Origin: Eubacterium sp.
GTDB taxonomy: Bacteria; Bacillota; Clostridia; Lachnospirales; Lachnospiraceae
Length of the DNA: 37,595 nucleotides
Direction: 5' to 3'
NCBI GenBank assembly: GCA_022791495.1
Contig: JAAVZE010000089.1
Location: 1 to 37,595 of the forward strand
In this document: positions 17,972 to 27,251 of the stretch, one piece after another
Numbering within the stretch: position 1 is the first letter of the stretch
Layout of the letters: the number at the start of each line of letters is the position of its first letter
Made by a program: the position numbers and the translations under genes
Notes under the pieces: model-generated
Databases searched by the model: none
The model's input: only the letters and a program-made list of their open reading frames with translations
What the model was told of the DNA's origin: nothing

Positions 17972-20698
17972 ATGTTGAAGATCGATAAAGAAAAAACGAA
18001 GAGATGGGGATTTCTTATATTTATCATTATCCCGGTACTGATTTATATTCCATATTATTTGAAAGGTGAGATACCTGGAAATACAGATTTAGTCCAGTTT
18101 TTTTCATCTAAAATACAATTTACGCAACACCTCTTGAAAGGAGAGTTTTCGGAATGGAACCGCTATCTGGCGGGCGGGATGCCACAGACAATAAATGGAT
18201 ATGTTCCGAATATCCTGCTTTCTTTATTTCCGCTTAAACAATATATCTATCTGTTTTTCATTTTTCACCTGTTTTTAGGTAGTTTTTTCTTTTATTTATA
18301 TATGAGGGAAAACGGATGCTCTTATCGGGTGTCTATGGTGATGGGAGTGATCTATGAGTGTTCGATTCAGATTAATGGCTTGAGAAAAACGCATCCTAAT
18401 GTCATTGTCTCGATATGCCTTTTCCCGGTCATTATGTTTCTTGTCAAACGTTTTTTTAATACGAGGAAATCCTGGTGGTTATATTTGTCCGCCGTGGTGG
18501 CGGCCATGCAGGCTATGAATATTCAGCAATACAGTGTTTATGCTGATCTTATCCTGCTGATTTATATCGTAATTTTCTGCATTCACGAAAAATTTGGATT
18601 GTGGGATCTTATAAAAAAGGGAGCTGCCTGGCTTGCTGTATATGTGGGAATATTTGCGTGTGTATTATTTCCAACTCTTAGTATAATGAATGAGTATGCA
18701 CAGTATGGTGCCACTGGAACCTCTTATGAGACCTTTGCCAGCTGGTCTGTTCACCCTGTCAAACTGATCCAGATGATCATTCCCAAATTTTTTGGTGAAA
18801 TTTATATGCCTTTGGGAAACCTTTACTCGTCTGAACTTGATATTGAATTGTATCTGGGGATTTTTGTTCTTCTGCTCGCAGTATCGATTATAATAAAATC
18901 CAGGAATAAAATAGCGGTACGGGTAGATGTTTTGTGTGCTGTATTTGCGTTTCTGTATGCAGCCGTTGCCCATATTCCGATTCTGAATCATATCGTCTAC
19001 CGTCTGCCAGTACTGGGAGGTTTCCGGTGTGCTGGCAGGATGTTGTATATTTTTTATTTCTTTATGTTCTCTCTTGCAGGAAGAGGGCTGGAGAATTTGA
19101 TCGAGGGGGAAATTTGTGAGGGACAGAGGAAACTGATACAAAAGATGGCAAAAACATTGTTTGTGGGAATTATATGTCTTGCCATAACAGGAATTTTTGT
19201 TATTTGTCTTCTGAATTCAGAAGGGAGAATGCAATATTGCTACCAGTTAAAGGATGTTCTGTCTGCTCCGATGATCTGGTCTGGGGTTATTGTTCTGGTT
19301 TTGTGGGCTGTTCAGCAGAAAAAGCTTTACAAATGGGAATTCACACTTAAGTGGAAAGGATGCTTTGTATGTGCCGCAGTACTGGTTATAACGTTATCTG
19401 AGGTAATGCCATATAGCCTTATAACACAGCCGCTCAGTCTGGCACAACTTAACAATGGAGGTCAGACTGTTCAAAAGTTAAAAAAAACAATAGGAAATTA
19501 TAAAATATGGGATGCATTGGATAGGGTAGATGTGTCTCATGAGAGCATAATTTCATGGAATAAGAGCCAGGTAAATGAAATTCCTTCACTCAATGCATAC
19601 ACTGCCTATAACAATCCCCTGCTGACAAAGTATATGAAAAATCTCGGCAGGAGCAGTGAAGGTGTGCCTTTTAATTATTCTGGTTTGTTGACCGGATCAC
19701 ATAATGCCCATAATAACCTCCTATTTCAAAATGATTTTCTGTCTATGATGGGAGTGAAGTATGTGATCGATTCCAGTGGCATTATTGAAAGTACTGGTGG
19801 GAACATTTACAATTCGGATTGTGACACAGATTTGATTATTTCAAAGGAGAATATAGATCTGGCATTTGATGCAAATGGAGTTGGTGTGGGAGAAGTTATG
19901 TCAGGGGTTCAGGGAAATACCTGCTATAAAGTTACATTTTCAGTTCGGGAAGAAGACAACCAGGAGTTATCCTACCTGGCGGCTGACTTATATGGCGGTG
20001 AAGGTTATGATTTAGGATCGCAGGAGAAATCTTTCTTTATCTCGGAAGATGGAGATGAATATACGGCGTATTTATTTTCTAATCATGCGGAACTGGCTAC
20101 TGAAGATATACGCATCCGGATTCTGGCGAAATCTGCTATGGGAAAGGCTCATATTGACAAGTGTGAAATCTCGGTAGTAAATCCTATGAACGGCTATAAA
20201 TATTGGGGAAACGACGAGAAGGGAACAAAAATATATGAAAATGTAAATGCTATGGATGTTTTGTATTTTCCGAACCGTGTAGTTGAGAAGAATAGTTTTG
20301 ATGATATGTATGATAATTATGAAAAATATGATCTGGTAAAGACTGCATATGTGGACAGGGAAAGCGGTGAATATCAAAATGTCAGCTCTGATGTGAAAGT
20401 TTTGTCTTATAAGAATAATTCTATTACGGCTAAAGTGACGTCAGATGCAGACACATATTTGTGTTTTTCGCAGAATTATTCCACACATTGGTCTGTCGAA
20501 GTTGATGGCGCAGGTCAGGAAGTAGATATGGTAAATGGATTAATCATGGGAACCCGGATTCCTGCTGGAGAACATACAGTAACTTTTTATTATCATGACA
20601 ATGCCGGTATCGTTGGTATTTGTATTACAGGAGCAACGATCATTATCCTGGTCTGTTATTGTATTTTAGGAAGAAGGAAAAGCCTCCACAAATTTTAA
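17972..20698 (+). CDS. YfhO-like large polytopic membrane protein (GT-C type candidate)
   Basis: TDLVQFFSSKIQFTQHLLKGEFSEWNRYLAGGMPQTING, many TM segments, C-terminal SQNYSTHWSVEVDGAGQEVDMVNGLIMGTRIPAGEHTVTFYYH followed by a TM helix, a YfhO-like ending. Confidence 0.8.
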   Translation: MLKIDKEKTKRWGFLIFIIIPVLIYIPYYLKGEIPGNTDLVQFFSSKIQFTQHLLKGEFSEWNRYLAGGMPQTINGYVPNILLSLFPLKQYIYLFFIFHLFLGSFFFYLYMRENGCSYRVSMVMGVIYECSIQINGLRKTHPNVIVSICLFPVIMFLVKRFFNTRKSWWLYLSAVVAAMQAMNIQQYSVYADLILLIYIVIFCIHEKFGLWDLIKKGAAWLAVYVGIFACVLFPTLSIMNEYAQYGATGTSYETFASWSVHPVKLIQMIIPKFFGEIYMPLGNLYSSELDIELYLGIFVLLLAVSIIIKSRNKIAVRVDVLCAVFAFLYAAVAHIPILNHIVYRLPVLGGFRCAGRMLYIFYFFMFSLAGRGLENLIEGEICEGQRKLIQKMAKTLFVGIICLAITGIFVICLLNSEGRMQYCYQLKDVLSAPMIWSGVIVLVLWAVQQKKLYKWEFTLKWKGCFVCAAVLVITLSEVMPYSLITQPLSLAQLNNGGQTVQKLKKTIGNYKIWDALDRVDVSHESIISWNKSQVNEIPSLNAYTAYNNPLLTKYMKNLGRSSEGVPFNYSGLLTGSHNAHNNLLFQNDFLSMMGVKYVIDSSGIIESTGGNIYNSDCDTDLIISKENIDLAFDANGVGVGEVMSGVQGNTCYKVTFSVREEDNQELSYLAADLYGGEGYDLGSQEKSFFISEDGDEYTAYLFSNHAELATEDIRIRILAKSAMGKAHIDKCEISVVNPMNGYKYWGNDEKGTKIYENVNAMDVLYFPNRVVEKNSFDDMYDNYEKYDLVKTAYVDRESGEYQNVSSDVKVLSYKNNSITAKVTSDADTYLCFSQNYSTHWSVEVDGAGQEVDMVNGLIMGTRIPAGEHTVTFYYHDNAGIVGICITGATIIILVCYCILGRRKSLHKF

Positions 20699-20736
20699 CC
20701 GGTTAGATCCTATGATATCAGTATACAAATATAAGA

Positions 20737-20773
20737 AGTAGAGATTATGAGCCGGAGAGCCATGATCTCTACT
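20737..20773. terminator. Hairpin between convergent genes, possible bidirectional terminator
   Basis: AGTAGAGATTATG / CATGATCTCTACT 13-bp stem (one G-T), 11-nt loop; weak T-tract. Confidence 0.5.
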
Positions 20774-20884
20774 CTTGTTTCTAGCCTTTCCACCTGCTGT
20801 TTCCAGATCATGCTGGAACAGTTTTGCCTTTGGGGATGTCGGTAAACCATTGGTACCCCCTCTATTTCAATTTTCATTATGCCG

Positions 20885-21652
20885 CTACCATGAAAGCTTT
20901 CCACCGTCTACTCCGATCGTAGAACCGGTAATAAAACGTGAGGCTTCACTGAGAAGGAACGCTGTCAGGCCGGCGACATCAGATGGCTGCCCTAATCCAA
21001 GATATTGTCTTGCCATAATCATTTCAGCCTCTTTTGAGCCTTCTCCCTTTTCTAAAAAGGAATCATAGATATCTGTTTCAATGAATGCCGGAGCTACCGT
21101 ATTTACTCTTATATGCTTATTTGCCAGTTCTTTTGCCATACACCGGACTGCTGCGTCCATGGCTGCCTTAGATGCGCAATATGCCGTCTTGCTGCTGTTT
21201 CCCTGTATGGAGGACGTAGAAGAGATGCCTACGATGTTGCACCCCGTTTTGGCAAATCTTTTTTTGGAAGTGATGCACCGGCACAATTCCACGAATGAGT
21301 AAAAATTAATCTTCATGACCACATCTAAAACATCTGGTTTAATCGTCTTAAACGGTCTTGAACTGGTGATACCTGCACTATGGACGAATCCGTCTAACGG
21401 ACCGCGTTCTGCGACAATCTGATTTATCAGTCCCTCGACTTGATCTAATTTGCTTAAATCGGCTACATAATAACTAGATTCTTTATTCTGTAATTTTTCG
21501 ACGATTTCTTTTAATTTTTCTTTTCGTCGTGCGACAAGAATGGTTTCCGCTTCCAGTCGATCCAATAATGTTACAGTTTCTTTTCCGATGCCTGAAGATG
21601 CGCCGGTTACTAATATTCGTTTTCCTTTTAAGTCCACCAAGTTATACATCAT
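20885..21652 (-). CDS. SDR family oxidoreductase (FabG-like 3-oxoacyl-ACP reductase)
   Basis: ILVTGASSGIGKE Rossmann motif, SSTSS + YCASKAA (YxxxK), GSTIGVDGG terminus. Starts inside the 3' end of the upstream KASIII gene. Confidence 0.88.
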   Translation of the reverse strand: MMYNLVDLKGKRILVTGASSGIGKETVTLLDRLEAETILVARRKEKLKEIVEKLQNKESSYYVADLSKLDQVEGLINQIVAERGPLDGFVHSAGITSSRPFKTIKPDVLDVVMKINFYSFVELCRCITSKKRFAKTGCNIVGISSTSSIQGNSSKTAYCASKAAMDAAVRCMAKELANKHIRVNTVAPAFIETDIYDSFLEKGEGSKEAEMIMARQYLGLGQPSDVAGLTAFLLSEASRFITGSTIGVDGGKLSW

Positions 21653-22754
21653 CTGTTTCCTCCCATTCCTCCGGGGAATTAATAATACCATCCACGAAAC
21701 ATTCTTCCGTTTCGATTATGGGATAAATATCGGCGCAGTTCATATTTGTTCCCATAACCCCCCAGGATAATCCTACACCAAAACCGGACATCAGCATCTG
21801 ATATTCCCCTTTACATTCCTTTGCACCGAATGCATCGCAAAGTGTGAGTGGAATGGCAGCTGCGGATGTGTTTCCATATCTATTCAGACATAAGGGCATT
21901 TTTTCTGGTGGTATTCTTAGCCGCTTCTGCAGTTGTTTATGGATATACTTATTCGCCTGGTGCATAATATAATAATCGTAGGTATCCGGAGAGGTATTTT
22001 CACGTTCCATATAATATTTTATGGTTTGGGGAACATCACGAATCGTAAATTCAAAAACTCTTGCCCCATCCATCCATGTGTTGTACAAAGTTCTTTTATT
22101 TCCATCTGAAAACAGCATTGCTTCCTCTGAGGCTTTCAAATTACGGAATCCGCCGGCCGGGGCAATAATCGCTTTGTATCCTTCTCCATCCGAACACAGC
22201 ATTCCGCTTAATTTATTATTTGAAACTTTTTCAAATAGGACAGCAGCTCCGGCATCGCCAAAGAGCATCACCGATGATTTATCTTCTGGATGTACCATCT
22301 TGGACATCGTTTCCCCGACGATTAATAACCCTTTTTCTATATCTGAATTTGCCATGAGCGCACTTATAATCTGTGCAGAGTACACAAATGCAGAACATCC
22401 CAGATTGACATCAAAAGCCATACAATCCCTTTCCAGATGTAAACGTTTATGTAATACACAGGCTGTGGCAGGTCTCCTGTAATCAGTGGAATGGGCAGAA
22501 AATATCAGGGCTTTTATATCTTCTCGTTTTAGCCCTTTTTGCTGTATTAATTCTTCCGCAGCTGCATAACCTAAGTCAGATGCCGTTTGATGCAGTTTTG
22601 TTTTCCTGATTTCCTCTACACCTGTCATTTTTATGAATTTGTCCACATTATCCTGTCCAAATATGTTATAATACTCGCTTGCTTTTATCTTTGTTTTGGG
22701 AACAGCACAGGTAATCCCTGTCATTTTTATATTGCCAAAATTGAAATATGCCAT
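21642..22754 (-). CDS. 3-oxoacyl-ACP synthase III (KASIII/FabH-like)
   Basis: DVNLGCSAFVYSAQI (Cys), YIMHQANKYIHKQLQKRL (His), NRYGNTSAAAIPLTL (Asn) catalytic blocks. Confidence 0.92.
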   Translation of the reverse strand: MAYFNFGNIKMTGITCAVPKTKIKASEYYNIFGQDNVDKFIKMTGVEEIRKTKLHQTASDLGYAAAEELIQQKGLKREDIKALIFSAHSTDYRRPATACVLHKRLHLERDCMAFDVNLGCSAFVYSAQIISALMANSDIEKGLLIVGETMSKMVHPEDKSSVMLFGDAGAAVLFEKVSNNKLSGMLCSDGEGYKAIIAPAGGFRNLKASEEAMLFSDGNKRTLYNTWMDGARVFEFTIRDVPQTIKYYMERENTSPDTYDYYIMHQANKYIHKQLQKRLRIPPEKMPLCLNRYGNTSAAAIPLTLCDAFGAKECKGEYQMLMSGFGVGLSWGVMGTNMNCADIYPIIETEECFVDGIINSPEEWEETDDV

Positions 22755-22777
22755 TTCAATTTCCTCCTTGAATTGAT

Positions 22778-22999
22778 CTAACCTTCCATGTTGTTTAGGA
22801 TATCTGCAATTGTTGTATATTTTTTTATCTCTTTTCCAGTAATCTTTTTCCCAAATTCATCTTCAAACATTACGATCAAAGATAGTACTGCCATAGAATT
22901 AAATTCATCAATATCCTCCAGGTTCGTATCAGCAGTAAGACTTCCTTCATCAACCTCCAGTGTATCTTCTAATAATTCTATTTTTTCCTTTTCTGTCAT
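22778..22999 (-). CDS. Acyl carrier protein
   Basis: 73 aa acidic protein; LEDIDEFNSMAVLSLIVMFEDEFGKKITGKEIKKYTTIADI with candidate phosphopantetheine Ser in FNSMA. Confidence 0.88.
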   Translation of the reverse strand: MTEKEKIELLEDTLEVDEGSLTADTNLEDIDEFNSMAVLSLIVMFEDEFGKKITGKEIKKYTTIADILNNMEG

Positions 23000-23064
23000 T
23001 TTTTTGACCTCCTGTAATTTAATATTTTTGTAGTAAAAAGTATTTATGAATTGTTATAATGCTG

Positions 23065-24024
23065 TTAATCCTCGTCCGGGGTGCTGGTATCTTTTGTTCC
23101 GGATTCAAAGTCCCTTATCACATATTGCGGTGCTTTATTCAGACATAAATAAATTCTTCCTATATATTCTCCGATCAATCCCAATGAAACCAATAATATG
23201 CCCCCAAGTAATAAAAGAACGGAGATCAGTGAACTCCATCCTGCTGCCATGTTGGGATTGATCAGTTTATGGATGATAATCCCACAGGCGCTGAACATTC
23301 CGATAACGGCGAAAAGAAATCCTAAAAAAGTTGAGATCCGTAATGGTTTTACGGAAAATGTCGTGGCGCCATTGACCCACAATGCAATCAGTTTTTTCAG
23401 TGAATAACCGGAATAACCTTCTTTTCTGGCACGATGTCCGACAAATACGGAAGTAATGTTATTTGTCGAACGAAACACCAATCCTGGCAGATATACATAC
23501 GGATTTTCATATTTTTGGATTTCATCAATAACAAAATGTTTTGCAGCATAGAAACTGCTCCCTCTGAAATCTTTTGGTATATCTGCTACATGCGTCATCA
23601 TGATTCTGTTAAGCTTGGAACCCCAGTTTCTGAATCTGCTATGCTGCTTTACTTTATATTTGCCATAAACTACATCATAACCCTGCTCCAGTTTATCAAT
23701 GATCTTGTAAGTATCTTCAATGGCAATCTGTCCGTCATCATCCAGAGACACAATAATCTGTCCTTTGATATGGCGGTATCCTGCAAGTAAAGCTGCATGC
23801 TGTCCAAAATTTCTAGTGAGGTTAATTCCCTGGACATTTGTATATTTCTCTGCCAACAGCCGGATCTTATCCCAGACATGATCTGGCGAATAGTCATTTA
23901 CCAATATAATCTCATATTTATCTTCTGAGTGGTCTCTATTCAGATTCAGGATTTCTTTCACAACATCTTCAATCGTATGTTCAGAGCCATAGCATGGGAT
24001 GACAAAAGATATTAGCCTGCTCAA
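23065..24024 (-). CDS. GT2 glycosyltransferase, ArnC/DPM1-like with two C-terminal TM helices
   Basis: SFVIPCYGSEHTIEDVVKEIL, VNDYSPDHVW, VSLDDDGQIAIEDTYKII, C-terminal hydrophobic pair LGFLFAVIGMFSACGIII / LISVLLLLGGILLVSLGLIGEYIGRIYL. Confidence 0.92.
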   Translation of the reverse strand: MSRLISFVIPCYGSEHTIEDVVKEILNLNRDHSEDKYEIILVNDYSPDHVWDKIRLLAEKYTNVQGINLTRNFGQHAALLAGYRHIKGQIIVSLDDDGQIAIEDTYKIIDKLEQGYDVVYGKYKVKQHSRFRNWGSKLNRIMMTHVADIPKDFRGSSFYAAKHFVIDEIQKYENPYVYLPGLVFRSTNNITSVFVGHRARKEGYSGYSLKKLIALWVNGATTFSVKPLRISTFLGFLFAVIGMFSACGIIIHKLINPNMAAGWSSLISVLLLLGGILLVSLGLIGEYIGRIYLCLNKAPQYVIRDFESGTKDTSTPDED

Positions 24025-24572
24025 GCCTGGCTGCCTCCTATTCTATCCAACAATTGACGGGTCTTTGCAAAATCCTTTCCATCTGCTGTTCTTTCATAAT
24101 AAGCACATTCAATGCCATTTCGTGTCACTGTTTTTTTCATTTCAATTCCTCGTTTTTTATGGTTGTTGATATGTTTTTTATTTGACATATATATTACGTA
24201 TGTAATCTTTTCTAAATGCAGGACGGTACGGTAAAATTCATCTAAAAGCACTTCCGCTTCCATAGCCTCCACAGAACTGCCATTGTTCACCTCTCGTCCT
24301 GCTTCTCCTGTTCCGTCATGGATATCATAAACACCGATCAGCCCGATTCGCTCTCCTTTTTTGTTCCATACAACAAAGTAATAGTCACCTGGCTCTTTAA
24401 TCTGCCATTGGATAAAATTTCTTTGCTCTTCCAGACTGGATGCCGGCTGGCCTACCGTTTTACAGTTTTTTTCCTCTTTTCTTATCTGATAGGAAAATTC
24501 CACATCCGCATCTTCTAGTGTAATACTTTTTAGATCCACAAATTTTCCTTGAATTACTTTATCATAAATCAT
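24021..24572 (-). CDS. GNAT-family N-acyltransferase, PseH/RimJ-like
   Basis: YFVVWNKKGERIGLIGVYDI...EAEVLLDEFYRTVLHLEKITYVIYMSNKKHINNHKKRGIEMKKT; 4-nt overlap with the GT2 gene. Confidence 0.75.
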   Translation of the reverse strand: MIYDKVIQGKFVDLKSITLEDADVEFSYQIRKEEKNCKTVGQPASSLEEQRNFIQWQIKEPGDYYFVVWNKKGERIGLIGVYDIHDGTGEAGREVNNGSSVEAMEAEVLLDEFYRTVLHLEKITYVIYMSNKKHINNHKKRGIEMKKTVTRNGIECAYYERTADGKDFAKTRQLLDRIGGSQA

Positions 24573-24665
24573 TTCATTTCCTCCACACTTTTAGTGACAA
24601 CACAGGGGCTGTGATTCGATATTTGAGATACAGTCTCTTTGTTCGTTCTTGTATTTCACTTCTGT

Positions 24666-24694
24666 ATCATAAAGGATTTGCATTAAAGATACAA
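24666..24694 (-). promoter_or_regulatory. Putative promoter for the reversed module
   Basis: On the minus strand TTGTAT - 17 nt - TATGAT. Confidence 0.4.
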
Positions 24695-24768
24695 ATTTAT
24701 TTGGCCGGTGTTGTCTAAAATAGGTGAAAGTGTGTGACAGCCATAAAATAGCAAAATACAAAATTTTA

Positions 24769-24797
24769 TTGCACTTTAATTCTTCAGATGCTATAAT
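24769..24797 (+). promoter_or_regulatory. Putative sigma-A promoter for aminotransferase operon
   Basis: TTGCAC - 17 nt - TATAAT, about 80 nt before the start codon. Confidence 0.65.
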
Positions 24798-24879
24798 ATC
24801 TAAATGTATCATTGGGGTAAATTACCTTTTGACCCTGATATCTTTATAGGTTATTATACAAAGAGATGGAGGTTTCACA

Positions 24880-26007
24880 TTGATACCATTTAATAAACCA
24901 CCTTTTGTGGGAAAAGAACTTAAATATATAGAAGAAGCAGTAAATTGCCATAAATTATGTGGGGATGGGCAGTTCACAAAAAAGTGTAATGATTACCTGG
25001 AGAAGATTACCAAGTCAGAAAAGGTACTTTTGACGACTTCCTGTACCCATGCCATAGAGATGGCGGCGATACTGGCGGATATAGGACCGGGGGATGAGGT
25101 GATCATGCCTTCTTATACATTTGTATCTACGGCAAATGCCTTTGTGCTCCGTGGCGCCAGAGTCGTATTTGTTGACATCAGGCCGGATACGATGAATATA
25201 GATGAAAATCTTATTGAAGCTGCAATTACCGATAAAACAAAGGCGGTTGTCCCGGTTCATTATGCGGGGGTCAGCTGTGAGATGGACGCTATTCTGGATA
25301 TTGCTGAAAGGCATCAGCTCGTTGTGATCGAGGATGCGGCTCAGGGAATCATGAGTACGTACAAAGGAAAAATCCTGGGAACCATCGGTGACTACGGATG
25401 CTATAGTTTTCATGAGACAAAAAACATCAGCATGGGAGAAGGGGGCGCCCTTTTGATACGCGATGCTGGAAATATAGAAAAAGCAGAGATCATCCGGGAA
25501 AAGGGGACAAACCGCAGTAAGTTTTTCCGTGGTGAGATTGATAAGTACTCCTGGGTGGAACAGGGCTCTTCTTATCTTCCCAGTGAACTGAATGCGGCAT
25601 ATCTCTGGGGAGAATTGGAAGCAGCAGAGGTCATATATGAGGACAGGATGCGCAGCTGGGATACATATCGGGATCAGTTATCCCCACTGGCTGAGAGTGG
25701 CTGTATTGAACTGCCGGTTATCCCAGAGTATTGTGTCCATAATGCTCATATGTTTTATATCAAAACAAGGGATTTAGAAGAGCGGACCGAGTTGATCCGG
25801 CATCTGAAAGAACATGAGATCGGCGCGGTATTTCATTATATTCCTCTGCATAGTTCTGAGGCGGGAAAACGCTTTGGACGGTTTCACGGGGAGGACAGGT
25901 ATACGACGAAAGAGAGCGAGAGACTGCTGCGTCTGCCGATGTATTATAATATGAAACCAGAGGACATTGATACTACAGTAAAACATATTATAGAATTTTA
26001 TCAATGA
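24880..26007 (+). CDS. rffA: dTDP-4-amino-4,6-dideoxy-sugar transaminase (WecE/RffA-like, DegT/DnrJ/EryC1/StrS)
   Basis: MIPFNKPPFVGKELKYIEEAV..KLCGDGQFTKKC..LTTSCTHAIEMAA..IGPGDEVIMPSYTFVSTANAFVLRGA..VFVDIRPDTMNID..FHETKNISMGEGGALLI closely follows the E. coli WecE pattern. TTG start with GATGGAGG upstream. Confidence 0.93.
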   Translation: MIPFNKPPFVGKELKYIEEAVNCHKLCGDGQFTKKCNDYLEKITKSEKVLLTTSCTHAIEMAAILADIGPGDEVIMPSYTFVSTANAFVLRGARVVFVDIRPDTMNIDENLIEAAITDKTKAVVPVHYAGVSCEMDAILDIAERHQLVVIEDAAQGIMSTYKGKILGTIGDYGCYSFHETKNISMGEGGALLIRDAGNIEKAEIIREKGTNRSKFFRGEIDKYSWVEQGSSYLPSELNAAYLWGELEAAEVIYEDRMRSWDTYRDQLSPLAESGCIELPVIPEYCVHNAHMFYIKTRDLEERTELIRHLKEHEIGAVFHYIPLHSSEAGKRFGRFHGEDRYTTKESERLLRLPMYYNMKPEDIDTTVKHIIEFYQ

Positions 26008-26062
26008 AGGATTTTATACTGATATATTAAGAGAATGTGGCTTTGGAATGGAGAGAGCAGAG

Positions 26063-27241
26063 ATGAAGAAAATAATGATTTTGGGTGCAGGAGTCTATCA
26101 GGTACCATTGATCTTAAAGGCAAAGGAAATGGGATTGTATACAATCGTAGTAAGCATTCCTGGGAACTATCCTGGATTTGACCTGGCAGATAAGATATAT
26201 TATGAGGACACTGCTGATTATGAGAAAGTCCTGGAGATTGCCAGATCAGAAAATATAGACGGCATCGTAACAGCCGGGACAGATGTGGCAGTTATTACAG
26301 TGGGGAAGGTCTGTGACGAAATGGGACTATGCGGTTTATCTTTTGAAGCGGCACAGATTGCAGCAAATAAATTGTTAATGAAAGAACAGTACGAAAAATA
26401 TGGAGTGAGGACAGCGAGATTTAGAAAAATATCATTTAGGGATGAGCAGATACAAGATAAATTGGCAGAGCTGAAAGCACCTTTGATATTTAAGGCAGTA
26501 GATTCTTCTGGAAGCCGGGGAATCATCCGGGTAGACTATCCAGAACAATTCCAGGAAATAATTTCCAAAGTGAAGGGCTATACCAAAAAAGACTATTTTA
26601 TCGTGGAAGAGTTTTTAGAGGGAGAAGAGTTTGGAGCACAGGCGTTTGTATTAGATGGAGAAGTGAGGTTTATCCTTCCCCACGGAGATTATGTTTTTCA
26701 AGGCGAAACAGGAGTGCCTGTTGGTCACTGGGTACCATTTGAATTAAGTGATAACATAATCGAGGATGCAAAGCACCAGCTGCAATTGGCTGCAGAAGCA
26801 ATGAAGTTAGATAATTGTGCTATGAATGTTGATTTTATTTTGGTGGATGGAAAGACATATGTGCTTGAGATCGGTGGCCGTTCGGGGGCTACCTGCCTTA
26901 GTGAAATGGTTTCAACATATTACCAATTCGATTATTATGAAAAAATGCTGGAGGCTGCTCTGGGTGAGAAACCTGATTTTTCTTCCGATTGTGAAGTCCC
27001 TTGTGCGGCGATGCTCCTATATAGCGATACGGAAGGATTAATTGTTTCACAGACGGATCAGAATCCGATAGATGAAGACATTATCGAAATCCAGTTCGAT
27101 CATAATATTGGGGATGCCGTATCACGTTTTAGAATTGGTCCCCATCGAATCGGACATGTGATCGTAAAAGCTGGTTCTGTAGACCAGGCAGTAAAAAAGC
27201 TTGACCAGGTAATCAATAATATCGAAATAAAGGTAAAGTAG
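26063..27241 (+). CDS. ATP-grasp ligase/carboxylase-like protein
   Basis: MKKIMILGAGVYQVPLILKAKEMG, PLIFKAVDSSGSRGIIRV, YFIVEEFLEGEEFGAQAFV, NVDFILVDGKTYVLEIGGRSGAT. Confidence 0.88.
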   Translation: MKKIMILGAGVYQVPLILKAKEMGLYTIVVSIPGNYPGFDLADKIYYEDTADYEKVLEIARSENIDGIVTAGTDVAVITVGKVCDEMGLCGLSFEAAQIAANKLLMKEQYEKYGVRTARFRKISFRDEQIQDKLAELKAPLIFKAVDSSGSRGIIRVDYPEQFQEIISKVKGYTKKDYFIVEEFLEGEEFGAQAFVLDGEVRFILPHGDYVFQGETGVPVGHWVPFELSDNIIEDAKHQLQLAAEAMKLDNCAMNVDFILVDGKTYVLEIGGRSGATCLSEMVSTYYQFDYYEKMLEAALGEKPDFSSDCEVPCAAMLLYSDTEGLIVSQTDQNPIDEDIIEIQFDHNIGDAVSRFRIGPHRIGHVIVKAGSVDQAVKKLDQVINNIEIKVK

Positions 27242-27251
27242 GAAAAAAGAT

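Noticed and set aside
20710-20904. 64-aa minus-strand ORF (MKIEIEGVPMVYRHPQRQNCSSMIWKQQVERLETRVEIMALRLI...) just after the SDR stop
   Set aside because: Runs through the inter-operon hairpin and has no recognisable domain; could be a small remnant but not supportable.
24591-24812. 73-aa minus-strand ORF between divergent operons
   Set aside because: Covers both predicted promoters and has no clear ribosome-binding site or motif.
20699-24879. Possibility that the reversed module is an invertible DNA segment
   Set aside because: No inverted repeats of useful length or recombinase gene could be found by eye at its two borders; a computed inverted-repeat search would be needed.
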